From positions 1 through 25,873 of the IMG/VR virus record IMGVR_UViG_3300023084_000113: 25,873 nt of DNA; one strand, 5' to 3'. The notes beneath the pieces were generated by a model that saw only the letters and a program-made list of their open reading frames with translations, was not told the DNA's origin and ran no database searches. Of this stretch, positions 8,056 through 15,678 are shown piece after piece. This stretch comes from a virus. Positions within the stretch are counted from its first letter, which is position 1. Every line of letters starts with the position of its first letter. Both the position numbers and the translations under genes were made by a program.

Positions 8056-8757
8056 GTGTACGATAGACGTTTAACACTACACAGAGGAGTGAACAATCCT
8101 ATCACTTTCACGTTTAAAAACGAGGATCAGAAGGCACAGGATATCACTAGCAAGACCTACGAGTTCAACATAGTGGACACAGAAAGCCAAAAATCAGTTC
8201 TAACAAAAACACTAACTGTGTTAGATGATGGCTCAACGGTGAGCACAAAAGGTGATGCAAGTTGCACAGTAACAGAGGGTGACCTATTACAGTTGGACGC
8301 CAAGTTCTATAATTTTGCAGTGCGAGAAGTCAAATCAGACGGTAGCAGGGAGGTTACCTATGCTGATACAGGATATGCGGCGGCCGGCACAGTAGAATTA
8401 CTAGACGGAGCGTACCCCCAGTTTGTACCAAGCACTTCAGTATCGGCCTTTACATTGTCAGGAGACATATTCACATCAAGTGCAATTGACGGCAAGCCAG
8501 GCATCAACAACAATATTGCTCTGCATACTGTTGCAATCTATCCAAAAAACTTTTCAGGTACATTAAAGATACAGGGCACTATGGAAAGTGATCCCACATC
8601 AGACAACGATTATTTTGATATTACCAACACGAGTCTGAGCAGTGCATCTAGTGTTTCCACACTCAACTTCACAGGTGTTTTCCAAAACGTGAGATTTGTG
8701 GCTACAAGGACTACTGGCACAACCGGCCGTATTGACAAAATCCTTTATAGACAGTAA
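8056..8757 (+). CDS. Putative virion structural (baseplate/tail-type) protein
   Basis: Start GTG 8056 is preferred: GGGAGG at 8041-8046 lies nine bases upstream, and the protein then begins YDRRLTLHRGVNNPITFTFKN, a typical opening of phage YD-type virion proteins with an Ig-like beta domain. The frame is open back to an ATG at 7978, but those 26 residues do not resemble a virion N-terminus. The 233 residues are Ser/Thr-rich and beta-strand-like, with no enzyme motif, and end in a beta domain carrying FQNVRFVATRTTGTTGRI. A perfect late promoter motif lies upstream. Its position between replication genes is unusual for a structural gene. The exact virion component is not known. Confidence 0.65.
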   Translation: MYDRRLTLHRGVNNPITFTFKNEDQKAQDITSKTYEFNIVDTESQKSVLTKTLTVLDDGSTVSTKGDASCTVTEGDLLQLDAKFYNFAVREVKSDGSREVTYADTGYAAAGTVELLDGAYPQFVPSTSVSAFTLSGDIFTSSAIDGKPGINNNIALHTVAIYPKNFSGTLKIQGTMESDPTSDNDYFDITNTSLSSASSVSTLNFTGVFQNVRFVATRTTGTTGRIDKILYRQ

Positions 8758-8760
8758 AAT
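8732..8760 (+). promoter_or_regulatory. Sigma70-type promoter for primase, near-leaderless
   Basis: TTGACA at 8732-8737 (perfect) and TAAAAT at 8755-8760 (5 of 6) are separated by 17 bases. The -10 box overlaps the stop codon of the virion gene and ends 7 bases before the primase ATG, so the transcript would start at or beside the A of ATG. Confidence 0.6.
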
Positions 8761-8767
8761 ATAGGGT

Positions 8768-9784
8768 ATGAACCTGATCCAATCTACTATTCTGACGAGC
8801 CTGCCTGCGGGTAGGAAGAAGACACCATCTGGGTGGATAAGTTTCAACGCACCCTGTTGTGTACACAACGGCGAGACAGCAGACAAAAAGAAACGTGGAG
8901 GCATTATGACCAGTGCGGACGGCACTGTCAGTTACCACTGTTTCAACTGTGGGTTCAAGGCCAGTTACGTGATCGGTCGTAAGCTCACATACAAGATGAG
9001 ACAGTTCATGAGCTACATAGGCATACCCGACGACACAATCAAAAAATTGGCCATCGAGGCCATGCGTGAAGAAGAGAATGACGTCAAGTATGAGAAAAAG
9101 AAATTCGTATCATTCAAGAAAAAGGAACTGCCGAGGAACACACACAAATTAGACGTGTGGCTAGAGAAGTATGTGGCAAACGATCTTACACAGCCGCAAT
9201 GGACCAAAATAGACGGCCTGCTGAAATACCTAGAAAGCAGAGGAATGGGCGCAGATTGGTATGACTTCATGTACTCTCCAGACAAGATGTGGGACATACA
9301 TCAGAGACTGTTGATCCCGTTCTACTGGAGGGGTGACATCGTGGGTTACACAGGAAGATTGTTTGATCAAGAATCAAAAGGTGTGAAGTACTATACCGAC
9401 GTGTGGCCAGGATACGTGTTCAACATGGACGCACAGGACTGGACCAGGAAGTTTGTGATAGTAACGGAGGGTCCTTTCGATGCCATAGCCGTTTCTGGTG
9501 TGAGCATACTTGGTAGTGAGATAAATGACACACAAAGAGAGTTGATAGACGGTCTCGGAAGGCAAGTGATAGTAGTGCCTGACAGAGACGCTCCAGGAGA
9601 AAAATTGATAGACCAAGCAATCGAGTATGGATGGGGTGTGGCGTTTCCAGAATGGCAAGACGACGTGGGCGATGTTGCAGACGCAGTGAGTCATTACGGT
9701 AGGTTGTTCACATTACAGTCTATACTCAACACAACAGAAACAAGTAAACTGAAGATAGATTTGAAGAGGAAGATGCATGGTTGA
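8768..9784 (+). CDS. 61: DNA primase, T4 gp61 type
   Basis: 338 residues, matching T4 gp61 (342). The N-terminal zinc-binding region shows C30, C31, H33 and then C58-x2-C61 in FNCGF. The TOPRIM core follows: VIVTEGPFDAIAV with Glu234, and VVPDRDAPGE with Asp272 and Asp274, the metal-binding residues. In T4, gp61 synthesises RNA primers on the lagging strand and works in a complex with the gp41 helicase, which is encoded just downstream. The gene overlaps the next by 8 bases. No ribosome-binding sequence is visible and the promoter -10 box lies 7 bases upstream, suggesting a leaderless message. Confidence 0.93.
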   Translation: MNLIQSTILTSLPAGRKKTPSGWISFNAPCCVHNGETADKKKRGGIMTSADGTVSYHCFNCGFKASYVIGRKLTYKMRQFMSYIGIPDDTIKKLAIEAMREEENDVKYEKKKFVSFKKKELPRNTHKLDVWLEKYVANDLTQPQWTKIDGLLKYLESRGMGADWYDFMYSPDKMWDIHQRLLIPFYWRGDIVGYTGRLFDQESKGVKYYTDVWPGYVFNMDAQDWTRKFVIVTEGPFDAIAVSGVSILGSEINDTQRELIDGLGRQVIVVPDRDAPGEKLIDQAIEYGWGVAFPEWQDDVGDVADAVSHYGRLFTLQSILNTTETSKLKIDLKRKMHG

Positions 9785-10463
9785 CCTTGACAAAATATAT
9801 TATATTTTTTACACGCCCGGCAGTTGTGGCACACTGCTGAGCCTGTTAATTAGATCACAGATAGATGGCAAGTTTACATTCGCAGGATTTGAAAACAACA
9901 CCGCACACCAATACAAGCAAAACGCAATAGCCAAAACGCATTCGTACTATGAATATAAAGACTTTTTGCAAAGTGGCGTAAGCATAGAACAGCATTTGCG
10001 TGACAACCAATACAACGATTCCTGGTTCCAACGCTGTCATCCTCAATGGATAAATGCGATACAGGAACTAGATCTACCAAATCTGATACTATGCTACCTC
10101 AGTGATAAAGAGATGAAGGCAAACAACATGTATATCAAAGAAAGGCAGGCAATAATAGATGCCATGCACAAGACGCCTATTAACTTTAAAATAGACAAAG
10201 GACACAAGGACATAGAAAATCTTCTGATAATGAAAATGTTTAAACTGTATACTGAAGAAGAGAACAAGCATTTGCATAGTGTGAAATCGGTAAACATGAA
10301 TCGAGTGTTGGAAAAAGAGTTCTCAGAATTATCCAACTGCTGTGAAATAAAAGACAGAACGTTGCTAGAAGAAATCATAGACGAATACAACGCAAAACAG
10401 AAACCAGATAAGTTACCAATATCGATAAAAACTTATTTAAAAAAATATCACAATAGTATATAA
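9777..10463 (+). CDS. P-loop-like hypothetical (sulfotransferase-type N-terminus)
   Basis: A 228-residue protein between primase and helicase genes. Residues 7-23 (IYYIFYTPGSCGTLLSL) look like a strand followed by a phosphate-binding loop, as in the 5'-PSB of PAPS-dependent sulfotransferases (strand, then Ser/Gly-rich loop, then helix). Later parts (SWFQRCHP, LILCYLSD) could be subsequent strands, but no second cofactor motif is clear. The C-terminal third is Lys/Glu-rich and helical. Function is not assigned. It overlaps the primase stop by 8 bases and ends 7 bases before gp41, whose promoter lies in its final codons. Confidence 0.6.
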   Translation: MVDLDKIYYIFYTPGSCGTLLSLLIRSQIDGKFTFAGFENNTAHQYKQNAIAKTHSYYEYKDFLQSGVSIEQHLRDNQYNDSWFQRCHPQWINAIQELDLPNLILCYLSDKEMKANNMYIKERQAIIDAMHKTPINFKIDKGHKDIENLLIMKMFKLYTEEENKHLHSVKSVNMNRVLEKEFSELSNCCEIKDRTLLEEIIDEYNAKQKPDKLPISIKTYLKKYHNSI

Positions 10464-10464
10464 T
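10436..10464 (+). promoter_or_regulatory. Candidate promoter for gp41, near-leaderless
   Basis: A perfect -10 box TATAAT at 10459-10464 is followed by six bases and the gp41 ATG. At 17-base spacing the -35 is TTTAAA (4 of 6), so promoter strength is uncertain. There is no ribosome-binding sequence in the six-base gap. Confidence 0.45.
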
Positions 10465-10470
10465 AGACGC

Positions 10471-11910
10471 ATGGCAGAATACACATTTGACGTACAGAAA
10501 CTTTACATAGAGATGCTCCTAGCGGACGCAGAATCATTTGCGAGGGCACAGAACATATTCAAACCGGAATCGTTTGATCGTAAACTGCAACCGATTGCCA
10601 AGTTCGTCAAGGACTACATGGACGAGTACAAGGTTATGCCAGACGTTGAACAGGTCAACGCCAAACACGACATCAAACTGAAATCGGCCAAGGACTTGGA
10701 TCCTAGCCATTTCAACTGGTTGCTGGACGAATTTGAAACATTCTCGAGACACAAGGCACTGGAACATGCAATCCTACAATCAGCAGACTTGCTTGAAAAG
10801 GGAGACTATGCTCCGGTAGAGGACATGGTCAAGGACGCTGTCAACGTTGGACTGACACGTGATCTCGGTACAGACTACTTTGAGGATCCTAAGGGAAGAC
10901 TAGAGGCACTCAAGGCAAACAACGGACAGATCAGCACTGGCTGGCAGAACCTAGACAAGAAACTGTTTGGCGGTTTCAACCGTGGAGAACTAAACATTTT
11001 TGCAGGTGGATCAGGCGCAGGTAAGAGTTTGTTCTTGCAGAATCTTGCGGTGAACTGGGCACTGGCTGGTCTGAACGTTTGTTACATATCTTTTGAATTG
11101 AGTGAACAACTGACAGCAATGAGATTGGATGCTATGATGACAAACATTCCAACCAAGAAAGTGTTTCCTGAGATAGAGAATGTTGAGATGAAAGTCAAGA
11201 TGTTGAAGAAGAAATCAGGAAACTTGCAGATCAAATACTTGCCAAGTGGTAGTAACGTGCTAGACGTTAGGACATATTTGAAAGAACTAGAACTGAAGAA
11301 CAAGAAGAAAATAGACTGTATATTGATAGACTACTTGGATCTTATGATGCCAAAGAGCAAAAGGATATCACCAGCGGACCTGTTTATCAAGGACAAGTAT
11401 GTGTCTGAGGAACTGAGGAATTTGGTTGTAGAGAAACAGTGTGTGTTGGCGACAGCATCACAGTTGAACAGGGCATCGGTCGAGGAGATAGAGTTCGACC
11501 ACAGCCACATATCAGGCGGACTGTCTAAGATACAGACTGCTGACAACGTGATAGGTATATTCACATCGAGGGCAATGAAGGAGCGTGGCAGATATCAGAT
11601 ACAGTTCATGAAGACAAGATCAAGTTCGGGCGTTGGACAAAAAGTTGACTTGGAGTTTGATGTGGACAGTTTACGTATCAGAGACTTGGCGGACGATCCA
11701 GAATACAAACAGTTTGACAAACAGCGTAGCACCATATACGATAACCTCAAGAAGACATCCAAAGTCACGGGCAACGATACTCCGAAAGATGCAAGAGACA
11801 ATGCACCAGACCCAACCAAGGGTGACACCATAGGCAAAGTGAAAGCGACTGTGGAAGGCGGCAAACTGAGACAACTGTTGAACGAACTGCACTCAGACGA
11901 AGAACAATAA
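10471..11910 (+). CDS. 41: Replicative DNA helicase, DnaB-like (gp41)
   Basis: 479 residues, close to T4 gp41 (475). An N-terminal helical domain (to about residue 130) is followed by the RecA-like core: Walker A GGSGAGKS at 179-186 (Lys185), CYISFELSE, Walker B ILIDYLDLM with Asp287, and TASQLNRASV, then SGGLSKIQTADNVIGI near residue 350. This is the DnaB-family hexameric helicase that moves 5' to 3' on the lagging-strand template and recruits gp61. The C-terminal tail after about residue 410 is charged and disordered-looking. No terminator follows; 111 bases separate it from the next gene. Confidence 0.95.
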   Translation: MAEYTFDVQKLYIEMLLADAESFARAQNIFKPESFDRKLQPIAKFVKDYMDEYKVMPDVEQVNAKHDIKLKSAKDLDPSHFNWLLDEFETFSRHKALEHAILQSADLLEKGDYAPVEDMVKDAVNVGLTRDLGTDYFEDPKGRLEALKANNGQISTGWQNLDKKLFGGFNRGELNIFAGGSGAGKSLFLQNLAVNWALAGLNVCYISFELSEQLTAMRLDAMMTNIPTKKVFPEIENVEMKVKMLKKKSGNLQIKYLPSGSNVLDVRTYLKELELKNKKKIDCILIDYLDLMMPKSKRISPADLFIKDKYVSEELRNLVVEKQCVLATASQLNRASVEEIEFDHSHISGGLSKIQTADNVIGIFTSRAMKERGRYQIQFMKTRSSSGVGQKVDLEFDVDSLRIRDLADDPEYKQFDKQRSTIYDNLKKTSKVTGNDTPKDARDNAPDPTKGDTIGKVKATVEGGKLRQLLNELHSDEEQ

Positions 11911-12021
11911 TTTTTCCTAACATAATATACGCAGAATAAGACACAGCAACAACTCAGACTACGTGGAATGTTACGATTTCAAAGGATTTAGACTAGAAAA
12001 ATATATAGATTAAATAGTTGG
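11911..12021 (+). other. Intergenic gap with weak promoter candidate
   Basis: No gene is supported here. A 30-codon stop-free frame ending at the TAA of 12012-12014 lacks an ATG and has only a late GTG, so it is at best a gene remnant. TTTAGA at 11987-11992 and TTAAAT at 12010-12015 (17-base spacing, each 4 of 6) lie six bases before the ATG at 12022. Confidence 0.4.
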
Positions 12022-13311
12022 ATGAAATCCAAGACAGCCATATTTGTACCCGCAAAAGGTCAAAGTGAAAGAATTGCAAATAAAAATCTAACAATTCTAG
12101 ACGGCGAGTACCTATTCAAAAGGAAACTGCACCAAGTATTACAGTGTTCGGAAGTAGACGAAGTGTGGATAGATAGTGAATGTGATAATATACACCAACT
12201 GTGTAGTGACCTACCTGTCAAACACCTATACCGGAACAAAGAACTGGCAAACAACAAAACAGACGGACACGAGATGTTCGCAAATCAAACGAGGCACACA
12301 GACGCCGACATAGTTGTTCAAGTACTGTGTACTGCACCTTTCTTGGATGCCAATACAATAGACCAAGCACTGAAAAAATTCAAAGAGAGCTCACACACTA
12401 GTCTAGTGGCTACCAACACACAAAAGATTTACGAATGGAAAAATGGAACACCCACATATGGCGATCGAATACCCAACAGCAAGGACCTACCAGGCACAGT
12501 GGCTGAGTCCATGAGTTTTTATGCTGTGAAGACAGGCGGACAGGCAGTTCAAAAAAGATTTACAGATAATGTAATGCTTTACGAACTAACACCCTTGCAG
12601 AACATAGACATTAATAACAAAGAGGATCTGGAACTGGCAAAGGTTATTTGTGCAGGACAGCGTTCATTTAAGACACAACAATTGAAACTTTTATCAAAGG
12701 TCATCACAAGTCCTATGTTAAGTGACATCTGCAAAGAAATGAACATCAAACACTTTTTAAGTGATAAGATAAAACCCCAATCGAAGGGGAAGTTTCTAGG
12801 TTATGCAAAGACACTACAACTAGAAACACTAAAGGATGAAAACTGGAAAGGCATATTTGATGCCTTACAAAGTTATGATTTCATAGTGCCCGGTGACGTT
12901 ATTGTAGTGGCCACCGATGTGCCTGAGAAGGCATACTTCGGGGACCTTAATGCAATATTTGCCATCCGGGAAGGAGCGGTCGGTGTGGTGGTAGACGGAC
13001 ATACACGCGACACAGACAGGGTATCAGCAATGGGGTTACCTGTGTACGCACACGGTAATAGGGCCGACGATATCAGATTTGAAGGCACGGTCAAACAAAT
13101 GAATTCAAAAGTAAAAATAAACAACGTAAGTGTAAGGAACAATGACATAATATTTGCCGACACAGACGGCGTGATATGTGTGCCACAACAGAAATGGAAT
13201 GCTGTGCTGTCAAAACTGAAAGACAAACTTAAGACAGAGATGACAGTCAAGTTGGAGGCAACTTTTGGATCAGATCCCACCCAAGTATTAAATGATGTGG
13301 GAGAGTTCTAA
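12022..13311 (+). CDS. CMP-sugar synthetase fused to RraA-like domain
   Basis: 429 residues with two domains. Residues 1 to about 215 resemble acylneuraminate cytidylyltransferases (NeuA/PseF type): IFVPAKGQSERIANKNL at 7-23 replaces the usual PARGGSKRIPRKN loop, and VQVLCTAPFLDANTIDQAL follows in mid-domain; these enzymes load sialic-type sugars onto CMP. Residues about 225-429 resemble RraA/HMG-aldolase proteins: GDVIVV, then YFGDLNAIFAIREGAVG, VVVDGHTRDTDRV (Asp325, Arg329, Asp330) and ADTDGVICVP. RraA-like proteins are class II aldolases or RNase E regulators. Inferred: the C-terminal domain makes or cleaves a keto-acid sugar precursor that the N-terminal domain activates. The stop overlaps the next ATG (TAATG). 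Confidence 0.82.
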   Translation: MKSKTAIFVPAKGQSERIANKNLTILDGEYLFKRKLHQVLQCSEVDEVWIDSECDNIHQLCSDLPVKHLYRNKELANNKTDGHEMFANQTRHTDADIVVQVLCTAPFLDANTIDQALKKFKESSHTSLVATNTQKIYEWKNGTPTYGDRIPNSKDLPGTVAESMSFYAVKTGGQAVQKRFTDNVMLYELTPLQNIDINNKEDLELAKVICAGQRSFKTQQLKLLSKVITSPMLSDICKEMNIKHFLSDKIKPQSKGKFLGYAKTLQLETLKDENWKGIFDALQSYDFIVPGDVIVVATDVPEKAYFGDLNAIFAIREGAVGVVVDGHTRDTDRVSAMGLPVYAHGNRADDIRFEGTVKQMNSKVKINNVSVRNNDIIFADTDGVICVPQQKWNAVLSKLKDKLKTEMTVKLEATFGSDPTQVLNDVGEF

Positions 13312-14030
13312 TGAACAAACTTGCGTGGACCGATTTCGATACCAAACACAAGGGACAGAGGTGTTTCATACTGGGAAATGCACCAAACCTCATCGAAGAA
13401 GAATTGGAACTGTTGAAAGATGAAAAGGTGTTCATCACCAACAGAGGATATAAGGCCCTGGACCATGGTCTAGACCATTACGACTACCTGGTCGTGTGTG
13501 ATCTTGTGGTGTATCAGGATTTCCACGCTGAGTTGTGTGAAACAGATCAAGGCACACGACTATATCCCTATTGGTTCAAAAACTTGCCCGAATATCATGG
13601 AGAATCGTTCCTGCCGTTCCAGTATCACGTGCCTCCCGGCAGGCCATACGGCGTCCAGACCAGAGAAGTGAGAGTCGTGGATCAGTGGCCGAAATCATGG
13701 CAAGACGGATGGGGCAAGGCAGGCAACGCTGTGTTGAATGCGGCAGTGATAGCATACTTCATGGGATTCACGGAAATATACCTGCTGGGGGTTGAAATGG
13801 TTTACAGGAAGGGTGATACACACTTCTACAAAGACACCAGCAAAAGAGAAGAAACGGTCCCCGACGGGCACAGGTCGAAGGGCATACACATGCTCGAATT
13901 CTATGCAAAAAAATTCGAGGCAGAGAGCATCAAGTTCGTTAACTTGTCGCAGGGCTTCCCATGGAAAGACAGTATGCTTTGTGATAATCTCAGGAACGTA
14001 ATTACAGGTGGTGATGACAATGCTATCTAA
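13311..14030 (+). CDS. DUF115/GT42-like putative sugar transferase
   Basis: 239 residues, start coupled to the CMP-sugar synthetase (TAATG) with GGGAG upstream. Motifs: RCFILGNAPNLIEEELELL near residue 20, FITNRGYKAL, LVVCDLVVY, GKAGNAVLNAAVIAYFMGF, IYLLGVEMVY and, near the end, KGIHMLEFYAKKF. This is the DUF115/Maf and GT42 sialyltransferase layout (GNxPS-like loop, Asp at a strand end, then G-x-D/E strand and a His-bearing helix). Coupling to a CMP-sugar synthetase makes transfer of a CMP-activated nonulosonic acid the most economical inference. Acceptor unknown: host surface glycan or virion protein. Confidence 0.6.
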   Translation: MNKLAWTDFDTKHKGQRCFILGNAPNLIEEELELLKDEKVFITNRGYKALDHGLDHYDYLVVCDLVVYQDFHAELCETDQGTRLYPYWFKNLPEYHGESFLPFQYHVPPGRPYGVQTREVRVVDQWPKSWQDGWGKAGNAVLNAAVIAYFMGFTEIYLLGVEMVYRKGDTHFYKDTSKREETVPDGHRSKGIHMLEFYAKKFEAESIKFVNLSQGFPWKDSMLCDNLRNVITGGDDNAI

Positions 14031-14598
14031 CAAATTCAAAAGGCTCGACGCCGACATCATAAAGAGCATCGAAGACATATGCGGTCACACTTATGCGAGA
14101 TGCAGGCCTTACTTTACCAACACGAGGACAGCACTAGACATAGGAGCCAAAAGAGGACACTTCGCCAAACACATGCAGAAAGACTTTAGCAAGGTGCATA
14201 TGTTCGACATGAGACCAAAACTGAAATGGCGTAACCTCAATCCCAACAAATGCAAGATACACCGGTGTGCAGTGGGCGACCACAACGGCACTATAACTTT
14301 CAACGGTGCCGTGACTAACGTGGCCGGCGAGACAGCACAACTCAAGACCATAGACAGTTTTAACTTCGATGATGTGGATTTCATAAAGATAGATGTGGAG
14401 GGCGACGAACTGAACGTACTCAAGGGTGCTGTGAACACTTTAAAAAAACATAAACCAGTTGTGGTGCTCGAACAGAACCATACCACCGAGACCTACAACA
14501 AGGGCAAGTACGGTGACGCAGTGAGATGGTTGGAGCAGAACGATTACAAGATCGCAGACTATGACGGTATGGATGATTGGATAATGACTCATGTTTAA
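14020..14598 (+). CDS. FkbM-family SAM-dependent methyltransferase
   Basis: 192 residues from ATG 14020, chosen because AGGTGG at 14006-14011 is eight bases upstream; GTG 14008 and ATG 14014 are also in frame. The SAM-binding glycine loop is ALDIGAKRGHFAKHM, followed by MFDMRPK as the acidic strand, VGDHNGTITF, and the FkbM signature DFIKIDVEGDELNVLKG. FkbM-type enzymes O-methylate sugars or related small molecules. Its place between a sugar transferase and a radical SAM enzyme suggests modification of the same glycan. It overlaps its neighbours by 11 and 8 bases. Confidence 0.85.
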   Translation: MLSNKFKRLDADIIKSIEDICGHTYARCRPYFTNTRTALDIGAKRGHFAKHMQKDFSKVHMFDMRPKLKWRNLNPNKCKIHRCAVGDHNGTITFNGAVTNVAGETAQLKTIDSFNFDDVDFIKIDVEGDELNVLKGAVNTLKKHKPVVVLEQNHTTETYNKGKYGDAVRWLEQNDYKIADYDGMDDWIMTHV

Positions 14599-15577
14599 CG
14601 CTACACTACCGACACCCATAGAGCTCGCTTTCGAACCAATTAACCTCTGCAATGCTAGGTGTTTCTGTTGTCCTTACACATTCCTAGAGAAGGACAAGGA
14701 GTACAGAGGCAAACGTATGACCGGCGAACAAATATCAGGTCTCATTGATGAGTTTGCCAGCGGTCTGAAAAAGCATAGCATAAACACCAATCACTCTGTT
14801 GTATCCCCATGGAGATACAGTGACCCACTAGTGTGTCCCGATCTGGAAACAATTTTCGAACTGTGTGCAAGTCACAACCTACAAGTGGTACTGACCACAA
14901 ACGCAGTGAGTTTTACCGAACCTAAGTGCAAGTGGCTGGTGAAATACACATCTTACATCAAACAAATAAACATTTCTATAATCGGATACAACAGGGAGGA
15001 AATCAGAGAATACATGGACATAGATTGGAACGTGACCAAAGAACGTTTAAAGATGATTAAAGAAAAATATCCCGAGCTGAGTAAGAAAATGAACATAGGC
15101 ATTAAACATAAGATACAACACCCTGAGAAAAAACAGTACGGACAAATTGTAGACAAAATACAGAAGTTGACTTTAGGAAAAGTCAAAGTGAAAAAGGATT
15201 GGCTTGAGAACAGATTGGTCTATAACAAGTTTGACGACGACGGTATCAATTTTGGTATAAACGAAAAAAATTTTGTAAAAGGATGTTCAATGGTGCATGG
15301 CAAGATACTAAGACGTTTAGAGATAATGGTAGACGGCACTGCTGTGCTTTGCTGTGATGATGCCACCAAACAAACAAACTTTGGCAACGTGTTTGAACTA
15401 GGTATGGCAGGTGTATGGAACAACCTCAGGGAATACCATAACATGCTTTACAGTGACAAATGGCAAGAAGAGAAAAAAAATATGATGTGTAACACTTGCA
15501 GTAGGGCAAGATTCAGTTGGGACACAAAACAATCAAAAGACGTGATAGAATACAACAAGCATTTTACCAATGCGTAA
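14591..15577 (+). CDS. Radical SAM/SPASM enzyme
   Basis: 328 residues. The iron-sulfur motif CNARCFCC gives C20-x3-C24-x2-C27, in a strand starting LAFEPINLC. The C-terminal part has a SPASM-like layout: KGCSMVHGKILRRLEIMVDG, then AVLCCDD, NFGNVFELG, VWNN and CNTCSRARF, with enough cysteines for an auxiliary cluster. Radical SAM/SPASM proteins in surface-glycan clusters often act as dehydratases, epimerases or on peptides; here the substrate is unknown. It closes the forward glycan operon and is followed by a hairpin at 15606-15620, the only convincing terminator between convergent genes in this window. Confidence 0.85.
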   Translation: MFNATLPTPIELAFEPINLCNARCFCCPYTFLEKDKEYRGKRMTGEQISGLIDEFASGLKKHSINTNHSVVSPWRYSDPLVCPDLETIFELCASHNLQVVLTTNAVSFTEPKCKWLVKYTSYIKQINISIIGYNREEIREYMDIDWNVTKERLKMIKEKYPELSKKMNIGIKHKIQHPEKKQYGQIVDKIQKLTLGKVKVKKDWLENRLVYNKFDDDGINFGINEKNFVKGCSMVHGKILRRLEIMVDGTAVLCCDDATKQTNFGNVFELGMAGVWNNLREYHNMLYSDKWQEEKKNMMCNTCSRARFSWDTKQSKDVIEYNKHFTNA

Positions 15578-15605
15578 ATTACCAAAAAAGCGTAAATTAG
15601 GAAAA

Positions 15606-15620
15606 TAACGCGAAGCGTTA
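15606..15620. terminator. Short palindromic hairpin, likely bidirectional terminator
   Basis: TAACGC-GAA-GCGTTA forms a perfect six-base stem with a three-base loop. A-rich sequence follows on the forward strand and TTATTTTCC on the reverse strand. It lies between the convergent radical SAM and porin genes. GCGTAAA occurs three times nearby (15572, 15590 and 15625 regions). Confidence 0.55.
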
Positions 15621-15678
15621 AAAAGCGTAAAGCCGACCTTGACCATCTCTGATCTCCGCCGGCTCCACTGTGTTTAAA

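Noticed and set aside
11911-12014. Thirty-codon frame after gp41 ending KYID
   Set aside because: No ATG and only a 16-codon reading from GTG; too little to support a gene.
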